A DNA stretch of 64,000 nucleotides from Chrysogorgia sp. JL179-B06. Taxonomy: Eukaryota > Cnidaria > Anthozoa > Scleralcyonacea > Chrysogorgiidae. A program made the position numbers and the translations under genes. The stretch spans positions 401,501-465,500 of the forward strand of contig JAYKKM010000034.1 of NCBI GenBank assembly GCA_035772405.1, written 5' to 3'. The notes under the pieces are model-generated. The model was not told the origin of the DNA. It worked only from the letters and a program-made list of their open reading frames with translations, and searched no databases. Below, one piece after another: positions 10,858-23,497 of this stretch (the stretch's first letter is position 1; each line of letters starts with the position of its first letter).

Positions 10858-11305
10858 AATCTTTTTATTGAAATTTTGAAAAGCCTTGGTACAAGTTGCA
10901 GCTAGTTAATTTGCATCCTGGGATAGTAAACATGGCTGTCTATCCAGGCAGCATCCTCAAGATCAGCGTGGTTTGGTAAAATCTATTGTTCGTCCATGCA
11001 ATGTTTGGAAAAAAAAAGTAAAAAAAAGAAAAAGAAAAACCGACCTACCCTACCTAATTTTTTTCAGGGTGAAATAGGAAACCCAGGTATTTTTTTTCTT
11101 GGCCTAATGCACCTATCATTTGTTTCCACCACCCCTAGGAGGGCAGGGAACCGTGGTGGATTTGACAAAGATTTTTTTCCCGGGTGACAAGCATTTGATG
11201 AAGAACTGAATCCCGAGGGTCGGGGGATTGATCAGTAGAGTAAACTCTTCCCAGGTTTATTTAAGAAAGACGCACCAGAAGTGAAAATCACTCACGTTGC
11301 TATAA

Positions 11306-11364
11306 TGGCGAACCTGGAGAACCTTTCTGTCGAAGAAATTGCCAAGTCTTTGTTTGTCATACAC
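11306..11364 (+). CDS. Possible 5' coding exon cut by a MITE
   Basis: ATGGCGAACCTGG in a fair start context opens MANLENLSVEEIAKSLFVIH, which looks protein-like. The frame runs straight into the TTAA of the element at 11365-11690 and soon ends. It could be the remains of a gene start or a first exon whose donor was destroyed. No family recognised. Confidence 0.25.
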
Positions 11365-11690
11365 TTAAAGGTGCAGTCCAGTCCGTTCTGCGCATGTGTG
11401 ATATTTCAAATGTTGGGGACCCCACATGTAAACAAACTTTAACGGAATAGATTTGCGACAGTTCGAAAGCGAGTATTTGTTAAAGGTAGCGAAGGCACGA
11501 GTGGTAGTTTGATATATTAACAACATTCAGGAACCAAACAGCTTCTTATAACACGCTTTTTAGGCGGAAAAGCTCAAGCGTGTGAAAAAAATCTGCAATA
11601 CTTCATGTTCAATGTTTAATAATGCAATGTAAACAAACGATGTAAACAGAAACGTAGACATGCACAGAACGGACTGGATGGCACCTTTAA
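11365..11690. mobile_element. TTAA-flanked MITE
   Basis: TTAA, then AGGTGCAGTCCAGTCCGTTC, a 300-bp interior, the complementary end GAACGGACTGGATGGCACCT, then TTAA. The TTAA duplication is that of piggyBac or Kolobok transposases. Non-coding. Confidence 0.8.
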
Positions 11691-12062
11691 TAATACATAC
11701 AATTGCGCCCCCTAGCAGGGGTATTTGAGCGTAGTAGAAAATCGGACACTTTAGCGAGAGATATCCTGCGGAAGCATCGAGCGAAAAATATGTACTGCGG
11801 AAATATTTTGCGGAAGAAAAATGTAAAATAAAACTTGCGGAAATATTTTGCGGAGGAAAATGTGGAAAAATAAAAAAATGTGCAGGAATATTTTCAGAAA
11901 GTCAAAAGAGAAACGGGCAAATAAACTCCAGTATATGCTAAGTCCATGTTACTGATAATTACATTAAGTATTTCCATAATTTACTGTCGACTTGCATACC
12001 AGTCTCATTGCAGGCTCTATTTATCGCAATTTCGCGCCCTTCGCGGTCAATGAGTGGTCAAA

Positions 12063-12098
12063 CCATAGAGATCATATATATATATATGATCTCTATGG
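12063..12098. repeat. Perfect short palindrome
   Basis: CCATAGAGATCAT and ATGATCTCTATGG surround a short TA repeat. Confidence 0.7.
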
Positions 12099-12929
12099 GT
12101 CAAAACTCAAACAGAAATGGCTGAAAATGTGCCTTCGTCGTTTATATGAGGTTCATTTTGAGTGGAACTAATCAACTAAAAACCTATGTATAGTGAAAAT
12201 CGGCCTTACTCATATTCTAATACCTAATTCTAATAATTCTGCTACAAATTCTAACGGCTTTTGCCCAAACGGTCCAAGTGTTCCGGGGCTCGACGGGAGA
12301 CTGCGGACGCCTCCGAAGTGGTCGGAGGTTTTGCGGAAGCCTCCAGCTGTTGAATTGTGGAAACCTCCTGCGGAAGAAAAGACCTACTTTCCACTATGGG
12401 TATTTGACAACTAGGAAAAAATTCAAAAGTTCAAATCCCCGTGGGTCTGCCCAGTGCATAATGCATAGATACATAGTATTGCTTTAAAAAACGCATTTGC
12501 CAATGGTGAATGGCGATGTTGGATAGTTCTTACAAGAACTATTCAAAAACTAGCATGTTAGCGGAGTCAGACTACTCTTGGGGGGAAAATATACGTTTAG
12601 ATGAACGAAATGTCACTAGTTGTCAGTGAGAATGTTTACTGTATATTTTATAAAAGAAATAACACTGGATCTTCGATCTCTGTCTCACACAACAGCTCAA
12701 GATTTCTCGCAAACACTTCCTCGGGTTTGCAAAGACGATAAAACACTTTCTATCCTAATAATTTCTCTGCAACGCAACAGTGAAACACAAGCTGTACTGG
12801 CTATAAAGCTGTACACATTTAACATTTCCAAGTTCAGCTTCAATGGCACTTTTCTGGTCTATAATCCAAACACGACGCATTTATTGAACATGTCCTTCGC
12901 ATACACAACAGAAATAATCGTCAACTTAC

Positions 12930-13094
12930 CTCGGACCACTCTTGAGGAATACGACCAACGAAGATGTCGTATGTCTGAGGTCGTCCACCAAAAACACACG
13001 ACTGACTACCAGTCTGGCTTACATCTCCAGCATTTTTATTCGCACTGTGTGAAGTGCCAAAGCCGGCAGGTGCCTTCGTGAATGTATTTTGCAT
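12930..13094 (-). CDS. RRM-domain protein, exon 1 (start codon)
   Basis: 55 codons from an ATG at 13094 to a consensus donor GAG/GTAAGT at 12930/12929 (minus). The first 40 residues are a low-complexity G/S/N/Q-rich leader with two Cys. The last 15 are TYDIFVGRIPQEWSE, i.e. strand 1 and the RNP2 motif (IFVGRI) of an RRM. Exons 2 and 3 complete the domain in phase, about 9.3 kb away. The product should be an RNA-binding protein. The RRM (IPQEWSEEKLWEIF) recalls CELF-type or germline RRM proteins, but I cannot name the gene. A plus-strand 153-codon frame across this exon is a shadow. Confidence 0.85.
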
Positions 13095-13708
13095 CTAGTT
13101 TATGTTATTGCGATGGTTGAATCTTCTTGGGAGGTTTGCAAACTTTCAAAATGATAATAGAACGGTAGATTCGTACGAGACATGCGTTTTCACGTGGGCT
13201 TTCTGGGCAGGGCGCGGGGGGTGTATGTATTTTGGAAATAGGGTTGGAAGAAATAGAATGTGTGGGTTAATTAGTGGATAAATAGTTGTGTGAATAGACA
13301 AAAGGAATATGGATGGTATTTATTATATGGCTTTTGGTTAATGGTGGATCTGGGTTTTAAAATTATTTATTATTAAAATTATTGTACTTTCAAACATCGA
13401 GTTTACTGATTGAGGTCAACGACTCCAGAATAGCGCGAGAAGTAAAGACTAGAAATATTTATAAAATAAGTCGTGTCTTACGCACGCTGTGATTGGTCAG
13501 TTACCGTGTTTATATCAGGCTTTAGTATAAATTGACAAGTTTATATCACAAATCCTCAATTTTCATTGGCTATCGCAGGAGTTACTATCCGCTGATATAA
13601 ACCTCTGGGGTAAAAGTCGCGTGATTTCGAAAGAATATTTACTTTTTTCCCATGAAAAATGCGAAATAAAAGTTATTTCTTGGGTTAGAAAGTTGTAAAT
13701 TTATACTA

Positions 13709-13813
13709 AAACAATTAGACAACTCGCCCTTGTTTTCTATGAGCGATAGTCAACTCGGCTCCGCCTCGTTGACTATCTGCTCATAGAAAACGCGGGCTCG
13801 TTGTCTAATTGTT
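13709..13813. repeat. Hairpin repeat
   Basis: Arms AACAATTAGACAACTCGCCC and complement enclose TTTTCTATGAGC(A)GATAGTCAAC and its mirror. Confidence 0.65.
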
Positions 13814-13827
13814 AAATATAACATGAA

Positions 13828-13936
13828 TGGATTACGCCATCGTGATACGCCATCAATTTGCCATCATACGCCATCAATTTGCCATCAATTAGCCATCATA
13901 CGCCATCAATTAGACATCACGGCGCCATCATACGCA
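13828..13936. repeat. GCCATCA minisatellite
   Basis: About five degenerate units combining CGCCATCAATTTGCCATCA and ATACGCCATCAATTAG. Non-coding. Confidence 0.7.
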
Positions 13937-14010
13937 GTAAGGAGAATTTACGTGTTGATAAAAAATATATTTGTACATTTTATTTGCTTTCTACGGGTTA
14001 TTTTATAAAA

Positions 14011-14207
14011 GAAATAGAAAACATTTTTACCGTGTTCCCATACGTTATATAAACACTCGTCACCGTGGAAGTTTGGGAGAACTCGAAATCGCGTGGAAAC
14101 ACTCGCCCTACGGGCTCGTGTTCCCACTATGATTTCTCGTTCTCCCAAAACTTCCACTCGTGTTTATATAACGGTATGCAAACACGGAAAACGTTTTCTA
14201 TTTCTTA
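14011..14207. repeat. Palindromic MITE
   Basis: GAAATAGAAAAC, GTGTT, ATATAAACACTCG and GGAAGTTT(T)GGGAGAA blocks recur as complements in reverse order around a centre near 14109. Confidence 0.6.
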
Positions 14208-14469
14208 AATAATATATATTATGTATAATGTATTATTTTATATGTATATATTATTTATATGTAATATGTATTTAAAAAAAAATACCCACAAGTAAAAAAA
14301 TACCCCTTAGTAAAAATCACAATTTTAGTATTTACAAACATCAGTTTTCCCGCTTCGTAGTGACATTTAGGGGTATTTAGAAACGCGTAAAATTGATTGA
14401 AAAGATATTAAAAGGAAATAACACTTGATCTCGAAGAATTAATGAAAAATCACACTTGTGTTTGGCGAA

Positions 14470-14730
<261 letters not shown>

Positions 14731-14772
14731 CAAAGTGAAAAGGTGGTAAACTGCCGAGAATTTAGCGACGAG

Positions 14773-14809
14773 ATACTGACGTTTCGAGCGGAGCCCTTCA
14801 TCAGAGTAA
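14773..14809 (-). ncRNA. Hammerhead-like motif
   Basis: Minus strand: 3-4 bp of stem I (ACT/AGT), CTGATGA, a weak stem II, GAA, ACGT as stem III, then C17. The first stem II pair (A10.1 with C11.1) is mismatched, so activity is doubtful. Confidence 0.45.
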
Positions 14810-15265
14810 GACGAGATGAAATAAAATAAATAGGGCTTATATATATGCCAAAAGGGTGTCACAGGTAGAAAGTAGCCAATCAAATGCACGGCACCACACA
14901 TCCTCTTGGTCTTAACGAACGTTTTTCTTTTATTTAATTTCGTAAAAGCTTTTTGTCATTTTATTTTGCTTGGAACTTTTTATTATTAGCTTATGAACTT
15001 TTTATTATTAGCTTATGCTCATTCCTTTTCGAGTCTTTGTTTCTATTATTATCGCCTAATCCCCTTCAATATTGGACCTGTCATTTCTCCCACCCCCTCA
15101 GTCTGCTTATTGATCGACTGTAAAAATAGCAAATTACTAATTAACTTTTCCCATCTCATTAATTATTAGTTAGTTTATTTCCCGTGCATTTGATTGGCTA
15201 CTTTCTACCTGTGACACCCTTTTGGCATATATATAAGCCCTATTTATTTTATTTCATCTCGTCTT

Positions 15266-15302
15266 ATACTCTGATGAAGGGCTCCGCTCGAAACGTCAGT
15301 AT
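15266..15302 (+). ncRNA. Hammerhead-like motif
   Basis: ATACT and AGTAT pair as a 5-bp stem I around CTGATGA, a weak stem II (GGGC/GCTC) and GAAACGTC. The palindromic ACGT stem III would need two molecules or tandem motifs. The stem II base pair next to the core is imperfect. Confidence 0.5.
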
Positions 15303-15547
15303 CTCGTCACTAAATTCTTGGCAGTTTACCACCTTTTCACTTTGCTATATATTCAAAACACTGTCTACGCAGCACTAGTAAAATAACGGTTTGAAATAAC
15401 TTTGTATTGTTTATTGTATTCTATTGTATTCCGTTCTATTGTTTTCATTGTTTTCCATTGTGTTGCCTCATTATCTGAAAACCATTTTTGGCAATATGTA
15501 TCCCCTATTCATTGAACGAATAAAAAATTTAACATCAGGTGATTAAA

Positions 15548-15594
15548 ACAACCTCGTACCCAGGGTCTCATCTCCGCTCGCCAACGAGGTTGTG
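15548..15594. repeat. Short hairpin element, copy 2
   Basis: CAACCTCGTACCCAGG at the left and CAACGAGGTTG at the right, a diverged member of the hairpin family at 6196-6258. Confidence 0.5.
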
Positions 15595-15599
15595 ATTAA

Positions 15600-16044
15600 A
15601 ATTCTCCGAAAATATGTAATTTATATAATTATTTATGTTGGTACCCAGTCCTTCTCTATTTTCGCTCGATCTCGACTCTGACTTCTTTCGTGATGTCTGA
15701 GGTATTATTATAGCGTAAAATAGCTTTGATTTCGCGTTTCCTCTCGTGATAATTTAGATGTGTAACCTCCTATGTTTTGGCTTTCCATAGAGACTAAAGA
15801 AGAACTTTGAGAAGCTTTTGGTGAGGTAGGCATTTATATTATAAATAAATCTGTCAACCTGATTTGATCGAAATTATATTTGTAACATTCCATAGCGTCT
15901 CAATTTCTCTTTGTGTGAAGATAAATTTTAATTAAAGGTCTTTGATTTTATTTTGTGCAGTTATTCTCACAACAATATTACCACCATATTAATTTAGTAT
16001 ACAGTACACAGAACTTGTGACTAGGTTCTCGGCCAATTACCAAT
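15600..16044. other. Intergenic
   Basis: AT-rich, no gene seen. Confidence 0.4.
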
Positions 16045-16200
16045 TATTTTAATTTTTTTTTTTATATATATAAGTTTTGCCACATCTAGACTAGAGAGCA
16101 CATATTTACACAATAACATAGACAAGACGATGGCAGGGTGTCCGCAACAGCGTTGGCCAATTACTGCGGTCCCTATGAATATCACATACGTGTAAACTAA
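16045..16200 (-). mobile_element. LINE-type 3' tail fragment
   Basis: Minus-strand reading contains GGCCAACGCTGTTGCGGACA then CCCTGCCATCG and an A-rich end. It shares this arrangement with 10370-10500. Confidence 0.35.
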
Positions 16201-17689
16201 ACAATACACACATTATAGTTACAGATAATTATACCATGAGCTCGAGTCGTACATGAGATATCCAACAAGGCGAGAAGTGCCGAGTTGGCTATTAGTTCAT
16301 ACACAACAAGTGTGAATTGTATAATTATTGTTTTATTATATAGCCAAACACTTAGTCAGTTCGGGGTTTCTTTATAAAACCCCATCGATTTTTCGGCCTG
16401 CCACCATCTTGTTTTTCTCCACTGCTAGCCTGCTAGGATATGAGTAGACTTGCCACAAGTCGATCTCTACAAGCGACAACTAGTCGTTAGCATCGAGCGA
16501 TGCCGCATCGAGCGATGCCGAAAAGTTGAGGTGATAGCCTAGTAGTAGGGAGCCAATCAAATTGCAAGATAGTTAATATCCTAGTACTACTAGCTATATA
16601 TAATAATCTAGGTGAGCTACAGTAGCTATTTATCCAATTTTGATTTTATTACATCATCTTCATTTTATTACATCATAACATTCCAGAGATATTCAGGTTT
16701 TTCAAACAGGCAAATTAGATGCCGTATCAGGCATAGCTAGGAATTTCCTCAGGGGGGGCGAGCATTTAAAATTTCCGACAAAAAGGCGGGTCAAATGGGC
16801 GTGGCTGGCTTATAATCGAGTGTCGACGGATAGAAAGTAGCCTGCATAGCAAACGAATAGGCTGAATTTTTAACTTTTAGTACATCACTCAGTGCAAATA
16901 AATAAATAATAAAGTCTGTTTTTTTTTAATATTATATGAATCGAGTTAGACACTTAAAATATTACAAATTGTGCACACAAATGTTTGAGTAGTAAATAGA
17001 ATAGTATACGCCATTTTTTTATCATTAAATTAAAACGTCATTGAAAAATTCTTGTTTTTTCATTTAAAAAAATTTCTCGAATCAAAATATGAGAAACAAG
17101 TTCGTGATTGATAGAAATACATGCCAGATTAGAGAGGCGATTTTCGGTCATTGTGCTGCGCCGGCCGGGGGCATGCTCCCACGGAAAATTTTGAAATTAG
17201 GGCCTCTGAAATTGCTAGAAATTTTTAAATTTAGGGCCTCCATTTTGCTAATATAGCTTCAAACATCTTTCAATTTTTGGATCAATTTAATGGTGTTAAA
17301 TCACAGTTTCTATGCAGAAATTTTATTTTGCTATAATTACAATTTACGACTTTTCAGTTTACGAAAAAAGTGGGGGGGGGGGGGCTATAGCCCACCCTAG
17401 CCCCCATGTTCAGCGGCCCCTGATAAACCAACCAGTTGCGAGTCACTTGTTTATATCGATGAGAAAATTGAAGATGAGAACAGAATTCGTCAATTTGAGT
17501 CTTTGTGTTGAGTTATTGCACTGCCCACTGATTGAAACAGTCAACCTATGAAAATGATCTGTTCGGCGTGTTCGCATTTTGCAATCGCATGTAACCTGAT
17601 GTTGTGACCCGGCACTTTGTCACCAGTTTATAAATATCAGTTGACACTTTTCGTCTTCTCGTGCGTTTCCCTTGACTTTTCATATGAGT
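16201..17689. other. Intergenic
   Basis: Short repeats only: duplicated GCATCGAGCGATGCCG near 16490-16520, and G-rich MITE remnants near 16750 and 17370. No gene seen. Confidence 0.4.
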
Positions 17690-19465
17690 CAAGGTTTAGG
17701 ATTCAGTATTTGCTGTAGTGTTTTTGTAGCATCACTACAAACCATTACAAACCACTACAATGTGTGATCATGAAGTACTCTTACGATTTTAATGCTGTAC
17801 ATTTATGTAGTGGTTTGTAGTGTTGTATAAAAAGGTCTATATATTTATGTAATGGTTTGTAGTGGTTTGTAGAGTTGTATAAAAAGGTCTGTATATTTAT
17901 GTAATGGTTTGTAGTGGTTTGTAGTGTTGTATAAAAAGGTCTGTATATTTATGTATAGTAGTGGTTAATTGTAGTGGTTTGTGGTGTTGTATATTAGATC
18001 TGTATATTTATGTAATGGTTTGTAGTGGTATACAGACCTTTTTATACAACACTACAAACCACTACAAACCATTACATAAATATACAGACCTTTTTATACA
18101 ACACTACAAACCACTACAAACTATTACATAAACATACAGACCTTTTTATACAACACTACAAACCATCACATAAATATACAGACCTTTTTATACAACACTA
18201 CAAACCATTACATAAATATACAGACCTTTTTATATAAAAAGGTCTATATTTATGTAGTGGTTTGTAGTGTTGTATAAAAAGGTCTATATTGTATAAAAAG
18301 CTCTGTATATTTATGTAATTGTTTGTAGTGGTTTGTAGTGTTGTATAAAAAAGGTCTGTATATTTATGTAATGGTTTGTAGTGGTTTGTAGTGTTGTATA
18401 AAATGATCCATATATTTATGTAATGGTTTGTAGTGTTGTATAAAAAGGTCTATATATTTATGTAATGGTTTGTAGTGGTTTGTAGTGGTTTGTAGTGTTG
18501 TATAAAATGGTCTATATATTTATGTAATGGTTTGTAGTGGTTTGTAGTGTTGTATAAAAAGGTCTATATATTTATGTAATGGTTTGTAGTGTTGTATAAA
18601 AAGGTCTGTATATTTATGTAATGGTTTGTAGTGGTTTGTAGTGTTGTATAAAAATTAGGTCTGTATATTTATGCAATGGTTTGTAGTGGTTTGTAGTGTT
18701 GTATAAAAAGGTCTATATATTTATGTAATGGTTTGTAGTGGTTTGTAGTGTTGTATAAAAAGGTCTATATATTTATGTAATGGTTTGTAGTGGTTTGTAG
18801 TGTTGTATAAAAAGGTCTGTATATTTATGCAATGGTTTGTAACCAAGTTATCATCATAGCTATTTAAATCTATTACCAGCAGCACGTTCTTATCTACATG
18901 ACGGTCTTTATACTTAAAGCTACAGTAAGTAGAACTTTACTGAGTGGAATTTGTTTGCAAAATAGACAATCAACAAAATGAATGAGATCGCAATGTATAT
19001 ATCTATTTTGCATGCCTGCACATCCGGTCATCACCGTTGTGTTCTGCGATATAGAGCTAGTTCTTACACTTCCCAAAACAGACTAAAGGGTGGGGAATTT
19101 TCCAGTGTACAATTTTGCCTCTTCCATTTGGTCTCTTAATTCAAAGTGCACAAGTTTGATGTGGAAGGACAAGTTTGTCAATGTTTCGTCTCTTTTGACT
19201 ATAGGAACACAAGGTGTCCTTGTGTATACTACAACCTTTACTAATATCCCTCCAACATGTTATTCACACTAGGGCAACATGAAAACGAGGTTGTTGAGAT
19301 TATTGCCATAAATTTTCCATGACAGATTCATTTGCTAGAATACTCTTAACACTTTACACTGTTGGTTTGAAAGTCTAAAAACCATAGTATAAAGGTTAAG
19401 TTTGTAATGGTTTGTAGCACCACTACAAAAACACTACAACAAAAACTGAATCCTAAACCTTGCCA
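17690..19465. mobile_element. TIR-bounded element carrying a satellite array
   Basis: The left end AAGGTTTAGGATTCAGT(A) followed by TGTAGTGTTTTTGTAG is repeated as its complement at about 19420-19462. Between the ends lies the satellite at 17740-18842 and a 550-bp non-repetitive part. No transposase seen. Confidence 0.6.
17740..18842. repeat. 50-60-bp satellite with an inverted block
   Basis: Units are built from AATGGTTTGTAGTGGTTTGT and AGTGTTGTATAAAAAGGTCT followed by (A/G)TATATTTATGT. Unit length varies as the GGTTTGTAGT word is repeated one to three times. From about 18026 to 18238 the units are in the opposite orientation, making two large inverted junctions. Confidence 0.85.
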
Positions 19466-20377
19466 GGTATATGACTTTTCGCAACAAACATTATTTAGTT
19501 TATTGAGAAAACCTAAAGTAAAAAGTTATTATTTGTAAAATACGATAACACGAATGTGCAGTCGTCCTGGATCAATTCGCCTTCTTCAATGATACGATTT
19601 TCCGACAGGCATCAAAATTTCCCGACAAACAACTCTCAGAGGTCCAGTGGGGGTGCGCTTGCCCCCCCCCCCCCCCCCCCCCCTGCCCCCCTATAGCTAC
19701 GCCACTGTGCTGTATGATGTTATTTTCTCACAGACTAAATAAAATTCGTTATTTTACGATGAAATTAGGTTAGTGTTACGATGAAATTACAAGTGTGGGT
19801 TAGTGTCTCTGCAAATAACAAGTGGAATGTTTTGAAACTTTGCACATGTATGCCAATGATGAAAGTGCCGTACACCACTGTGCATCAGATCTCTTCCATT
19901 TGTAAAACAAAATTTGTTTATTTCTCCTGGTGGTGCATAGATTCGAAGATTCGTACACACGTAGATATTGTATTTCTGAGGTCTAAATTAATCATCTTAT
20001 TGTTTAAGAAAGAGACAGAATTAAGATTTTAGTTTTTTTTAGTTATTATTATTATTATTATAACAATCTTTAATCAGGGTGTCCCCGTCACAGAAGTAGT
20101 TAATAGACTCCTGCTTCCTAGTGGTCTCCTTCGCAACAATATACTTCATACAATGGTGTGCCCTTTCATCATTGGCATGCCAGTGCAAAGTTTCAAAACA
20201 TTCCGCTTATTATTTGCAGAGATAGTCCTCATCTTGTAAATTTTATTTAGCCTGCACCAATTTAATTGTTCGGAGCACGGATCCGACCGACCCTGTTTTT
20301 GTGAAACCAAAATAAAATAAAATTTGTACCTAGTATTTACTTTGATCGAAAATTGGTTATTTTTGTGCTTTTTCAAC
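19466..20377. other. Intergenic
   Basis: Poly-C tract at 19664-19683, and two inverted related segments containing TGCCAATGATGAAAG(T/G) and GAAACTTTGCAC near 19830 and 20180. No gene seen. Confidence 0.4.
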
Positions 20378-20432
20378 CTTGTACCCAGGCTTTTCATCGG
20401 CGTGGCGGGTGAAAAGACTGGGCACGAGATTG
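20378..20432. repeat. Short hairpin element, copy 3
   Basis: CCCAGGCTTTTCA and TGAAAAGACTGGG within CAACCTTGTAC and GAGATTGAAC. Same family as 6196-6258. Confidence 0.55.
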
Positions 20433-20879
20433 AACTTTTTTTATTTCCATTTTTTCACGACCAATAGACCCTTAATTTGCATGTTTCAAAGACCTGAATA
20501 TCTCTGGAATGAGATGGCGTATTGAGAAAGTGAAGAAAGCCATTTTGTTTCATTTTCAAAATAGTTTTAGATATAATCAAAATTGGATAGACAAATGTTC
20601 ATCTCAGTGGCAAATTAATGTTGAGGAAAATATTCGATATTACACAGAAATGTGTTACACCGAAGAAGCCCCAGATGGGAGTCGGACATCAAATATCATT
20701 TCCGACTCTGTCATATTAGCTTGAGTTGCTGAAATGGTTAGATTCCATTGGCGTAAGAAGCATGGGGGAGCTGTGGGGGGCTGGCACCCGCTATTCTCCA
20801 GAAGCAGGGCCATTAGTCCCCCTAAAAATTTGATGTCAAAGCACGAGTTTCTGCTGCCAGTTAGGACAGATATACACTG

Positions 20880-21486
20880 TATGGCGCGGTCAGCACTAGA
20901 GGCAATTCACCGAGGGTCTTTCACCGAGTGGGGACTAGGACTAGTTACTATATTACCAACTGTTTTTGACTGTTTTTAACTGTTAGGAGTACATGATTAA
21001 AGATTAAAGACCAATAATCTGCAATTGTCAAATGCTTTTAGATTTAACCAATGATGGGTAATTCCACAACAGTAAATTGTAGGATTCTAGAACCCAACCC
21101 CAACACAACACACATCCTAATCCTAACCCCCCGCCTTAAGTGTCTTCCTAACCCGGGCCCGCCCAATCCCCAACCTGTGTGTTTTAAAAAATTAAGAAAC
21201 TTGAATAATTTAGCAACTAGTCGTAGTCCCCACTTGGTTGGGTTAGGATTGGTGTTGTGTTGGGGTTGAGTTCTAGAATCCTATAATATACTGTTGTGAA
21301 ATAACCCATTATTGGTTAAATCTAAAAGCATTTGACAATTGCCAATTATTGGTCTTTAATCTTTAATCATGTACTCCTAAAAACAGTTAAAAACAGTCAA
21401 AAACAGTTGGTAATATAGTAACTAGTCCTAGTCCCCACTCGGTGAAAGACCCTCGGTGGATTGCCTCTAGTGCTGACCGTATGGCG
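20880..21486. repeat. 600-bp palindromic MITE
   Basis: The left arm (from TATGGCGCGGTCAGCACTAG) reappears as the complement up to CTAGTGCTGACCGTATGGCG. The symmetry centre is near 21183. Arms of about 280 bp are well matched, so the two strands could form one long hairpin. No protein. Confidence 0.8.
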
Positions 21487-21599
21487 CAGAGGAATATCCA
21501 ATCTTTCTTTGTCCCCACTCCACAGATTATTCGCTGGGCAATAATTTTCATAAAAATTCTGCTCACTTCCCCCACCTTGTATTGCTACAATTCTAGCTA

Positions 21600-23220
21600 G
21601 AAAATCAATTAAGCATTTACTGGTGATGCCTCACATTGCACCAGAATTAACCTCGAAGCATATAGATTTCAAAAAAATTGTGGGGCCGGGTGGCACTTGC
21701 TCGTACACAAGTTTCAAGCACAGACCTGTTCAACCATGTGCAACTAGTTTCCAGAAATTAGTCAGATATTGACGAAGGAAGTAAAGGTCGACTAAAATTA
21801 TGGCTGTTTATGATCATAATATTTTGTTGTAAAACTGACCATTGCATTTTCAGAGAGTGAGAATATCAAAAATATTCCGGGGAAGGATGCCTCTGGACCC
21901 CCTAGAATGTTCTCTCACCATGAAAGCTTGACCAGCCCCCCTAACTTGAAACATCTTCTTACGGCCTTGGTTAGAGTGTCTCATTGGCCATCATAAGATT
22001 GATATCTATGAGCTGGGAGACACACTGGTTCAAATCCTGGGTCGGACCTCCACTCAGGGTCTTAAAAATAATTGAGGAGAAAGTGCTGCCTTTGCAGTAA
22101 TACTAGCAAATGGTAAGACTTTCGGGTCTTCTCGGATAACGACCTTAAATCGTAGGCCCTCGGAACCCCTATCAATTGGGTTTCTAGCGTGTTGGACTTG
22201 GGGTATTCCGTTCACCAAAAGAGAGTGACTTATACTCAGGGTATATATTATCGTAAAAATCACGATTTTTGGGGCCAAAAATAAGGAGTCAATTTATATG
22301 CAAGGTCGACTTGGATACAGTGCGAAATATGGTATGTAAAATCCCCAAACCCGGGGCCCTAGGACTGACGTGTGTACGGGCCCCCTTCCTAATTTTGTTT
22401 TACGTCAAATATATGAGTAATGGCTTGCAAATAGACTTGTACAGTAGTTATAATGTACATGTATACAGTATAATTGTTATTGACACTACAATTATAGGCA
22501 GGATTCCAAAGGGGGAGCCCAGTGGATCGGAGTATGAAAAAGGTTGTTATAATGTCTTTCCGGTAAGGGGGGATCCAGGGTGTGTCCCCTAGGGAAATTT
22601 TGAAAGGCCCATATGTATTTTGCGGCAATTTCTTGACGAATTTTTGTGGAATTATGCCACTAGATAATTGTTAGCATTGTCCTTTTTGGCGTTTATATCG
22701 TGCTTATAATTATGGTCAATGTTGACCTATTTTGAAAATAGCACACACAGTACGGTGTAGCTTCGCCATTCATGGTGAGAACGGAAAAACACCTATTCGA
22801 AGATTTGGATATGACGTTTTCCGTACGTTTTTATGAGTTATATATGTTGTTTTGTCATCTGCAGGCCTTGTAGGCGTTGTTTTAACGTACGATATGATGT
22901 ATCAACGTAATCACCTTTTACTGCTGAATCTTAAATTAGAAATGAGTTAATCTTTCTAAAACGATTGTAGTGCATGTAAAATAGTCCGTATTAATAAGTT
23001 GACGCCGTCCTGAACACGTGAAAATGCTCTTAGATATAGTTTATAGAACAAGAACGACATTTTTATATATTTTCTTGCAAATCATTCAATCTCTTTTAAA
23101 TAAATCTCTAAACTCCTTTTCTCCGAAAACATTTTCTCAAAAAAAACGTAGCCTGTCCCGGGTATTTTGTCCCCCCTGCCCCCCCCCTTTCGCCGGCCCT
23201 GCAGACAGGCACTATCTTAT
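21600..23220. other. Intergenic
   Basis: Several C/G-rich MITE remnants. No gene seen. LAMTOR3 exon 1 could lie in this stretch or further left, but I could not identify it. Confidence 0.35.
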
Positions 23221-23345
23221 GACATGTTCTCAACAATGGCTTTTGTGGCTCAGTTGCTAGAGCGCTGCACTAGATTGGACGAAGGCGTTGGAGTTGCATT
23301 TTTTGCAGCTGGTCTCGGTTGGGTCTTAAAATAATATCTACACTC
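23221..23345 (+). mobile_element. Diverged tRNA-SINE
   Basis: GTGGCTCAGTTGCTAGAGCG resembles box A, followed by TTGCATTTTTTGCAGCTGGTC and TTGGGTCTTAAAAT, the SINE body. Box B is not preserved. Confidence 0.5.
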
Positions 23346-23497
23346 GCAAAATATCTTTCCTGTTGATTTCTTAGTCAAAACATAGAATGACATTAAAATT
23401 GTTTCAATATTCAGAGTTTTAATACTCAGTTGTTGTGTGTTCTTAGTTGTAGACTTACTATGACTTAGTTGTTGTGTAGTTGTTGAAGAACTTGTTG

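Noticed and set aside
12620..13081. 153-codon plus-strand open frame
   Set aside because: It lies opposite RRM exon 1, whose minus-strand frame has splice signals and RRM motifs. The plus peptide has no protein character.
18025..18237. 70-codon frame in the satellite
   Set aside because: A periodic peptide produced by the inverted satellite block.
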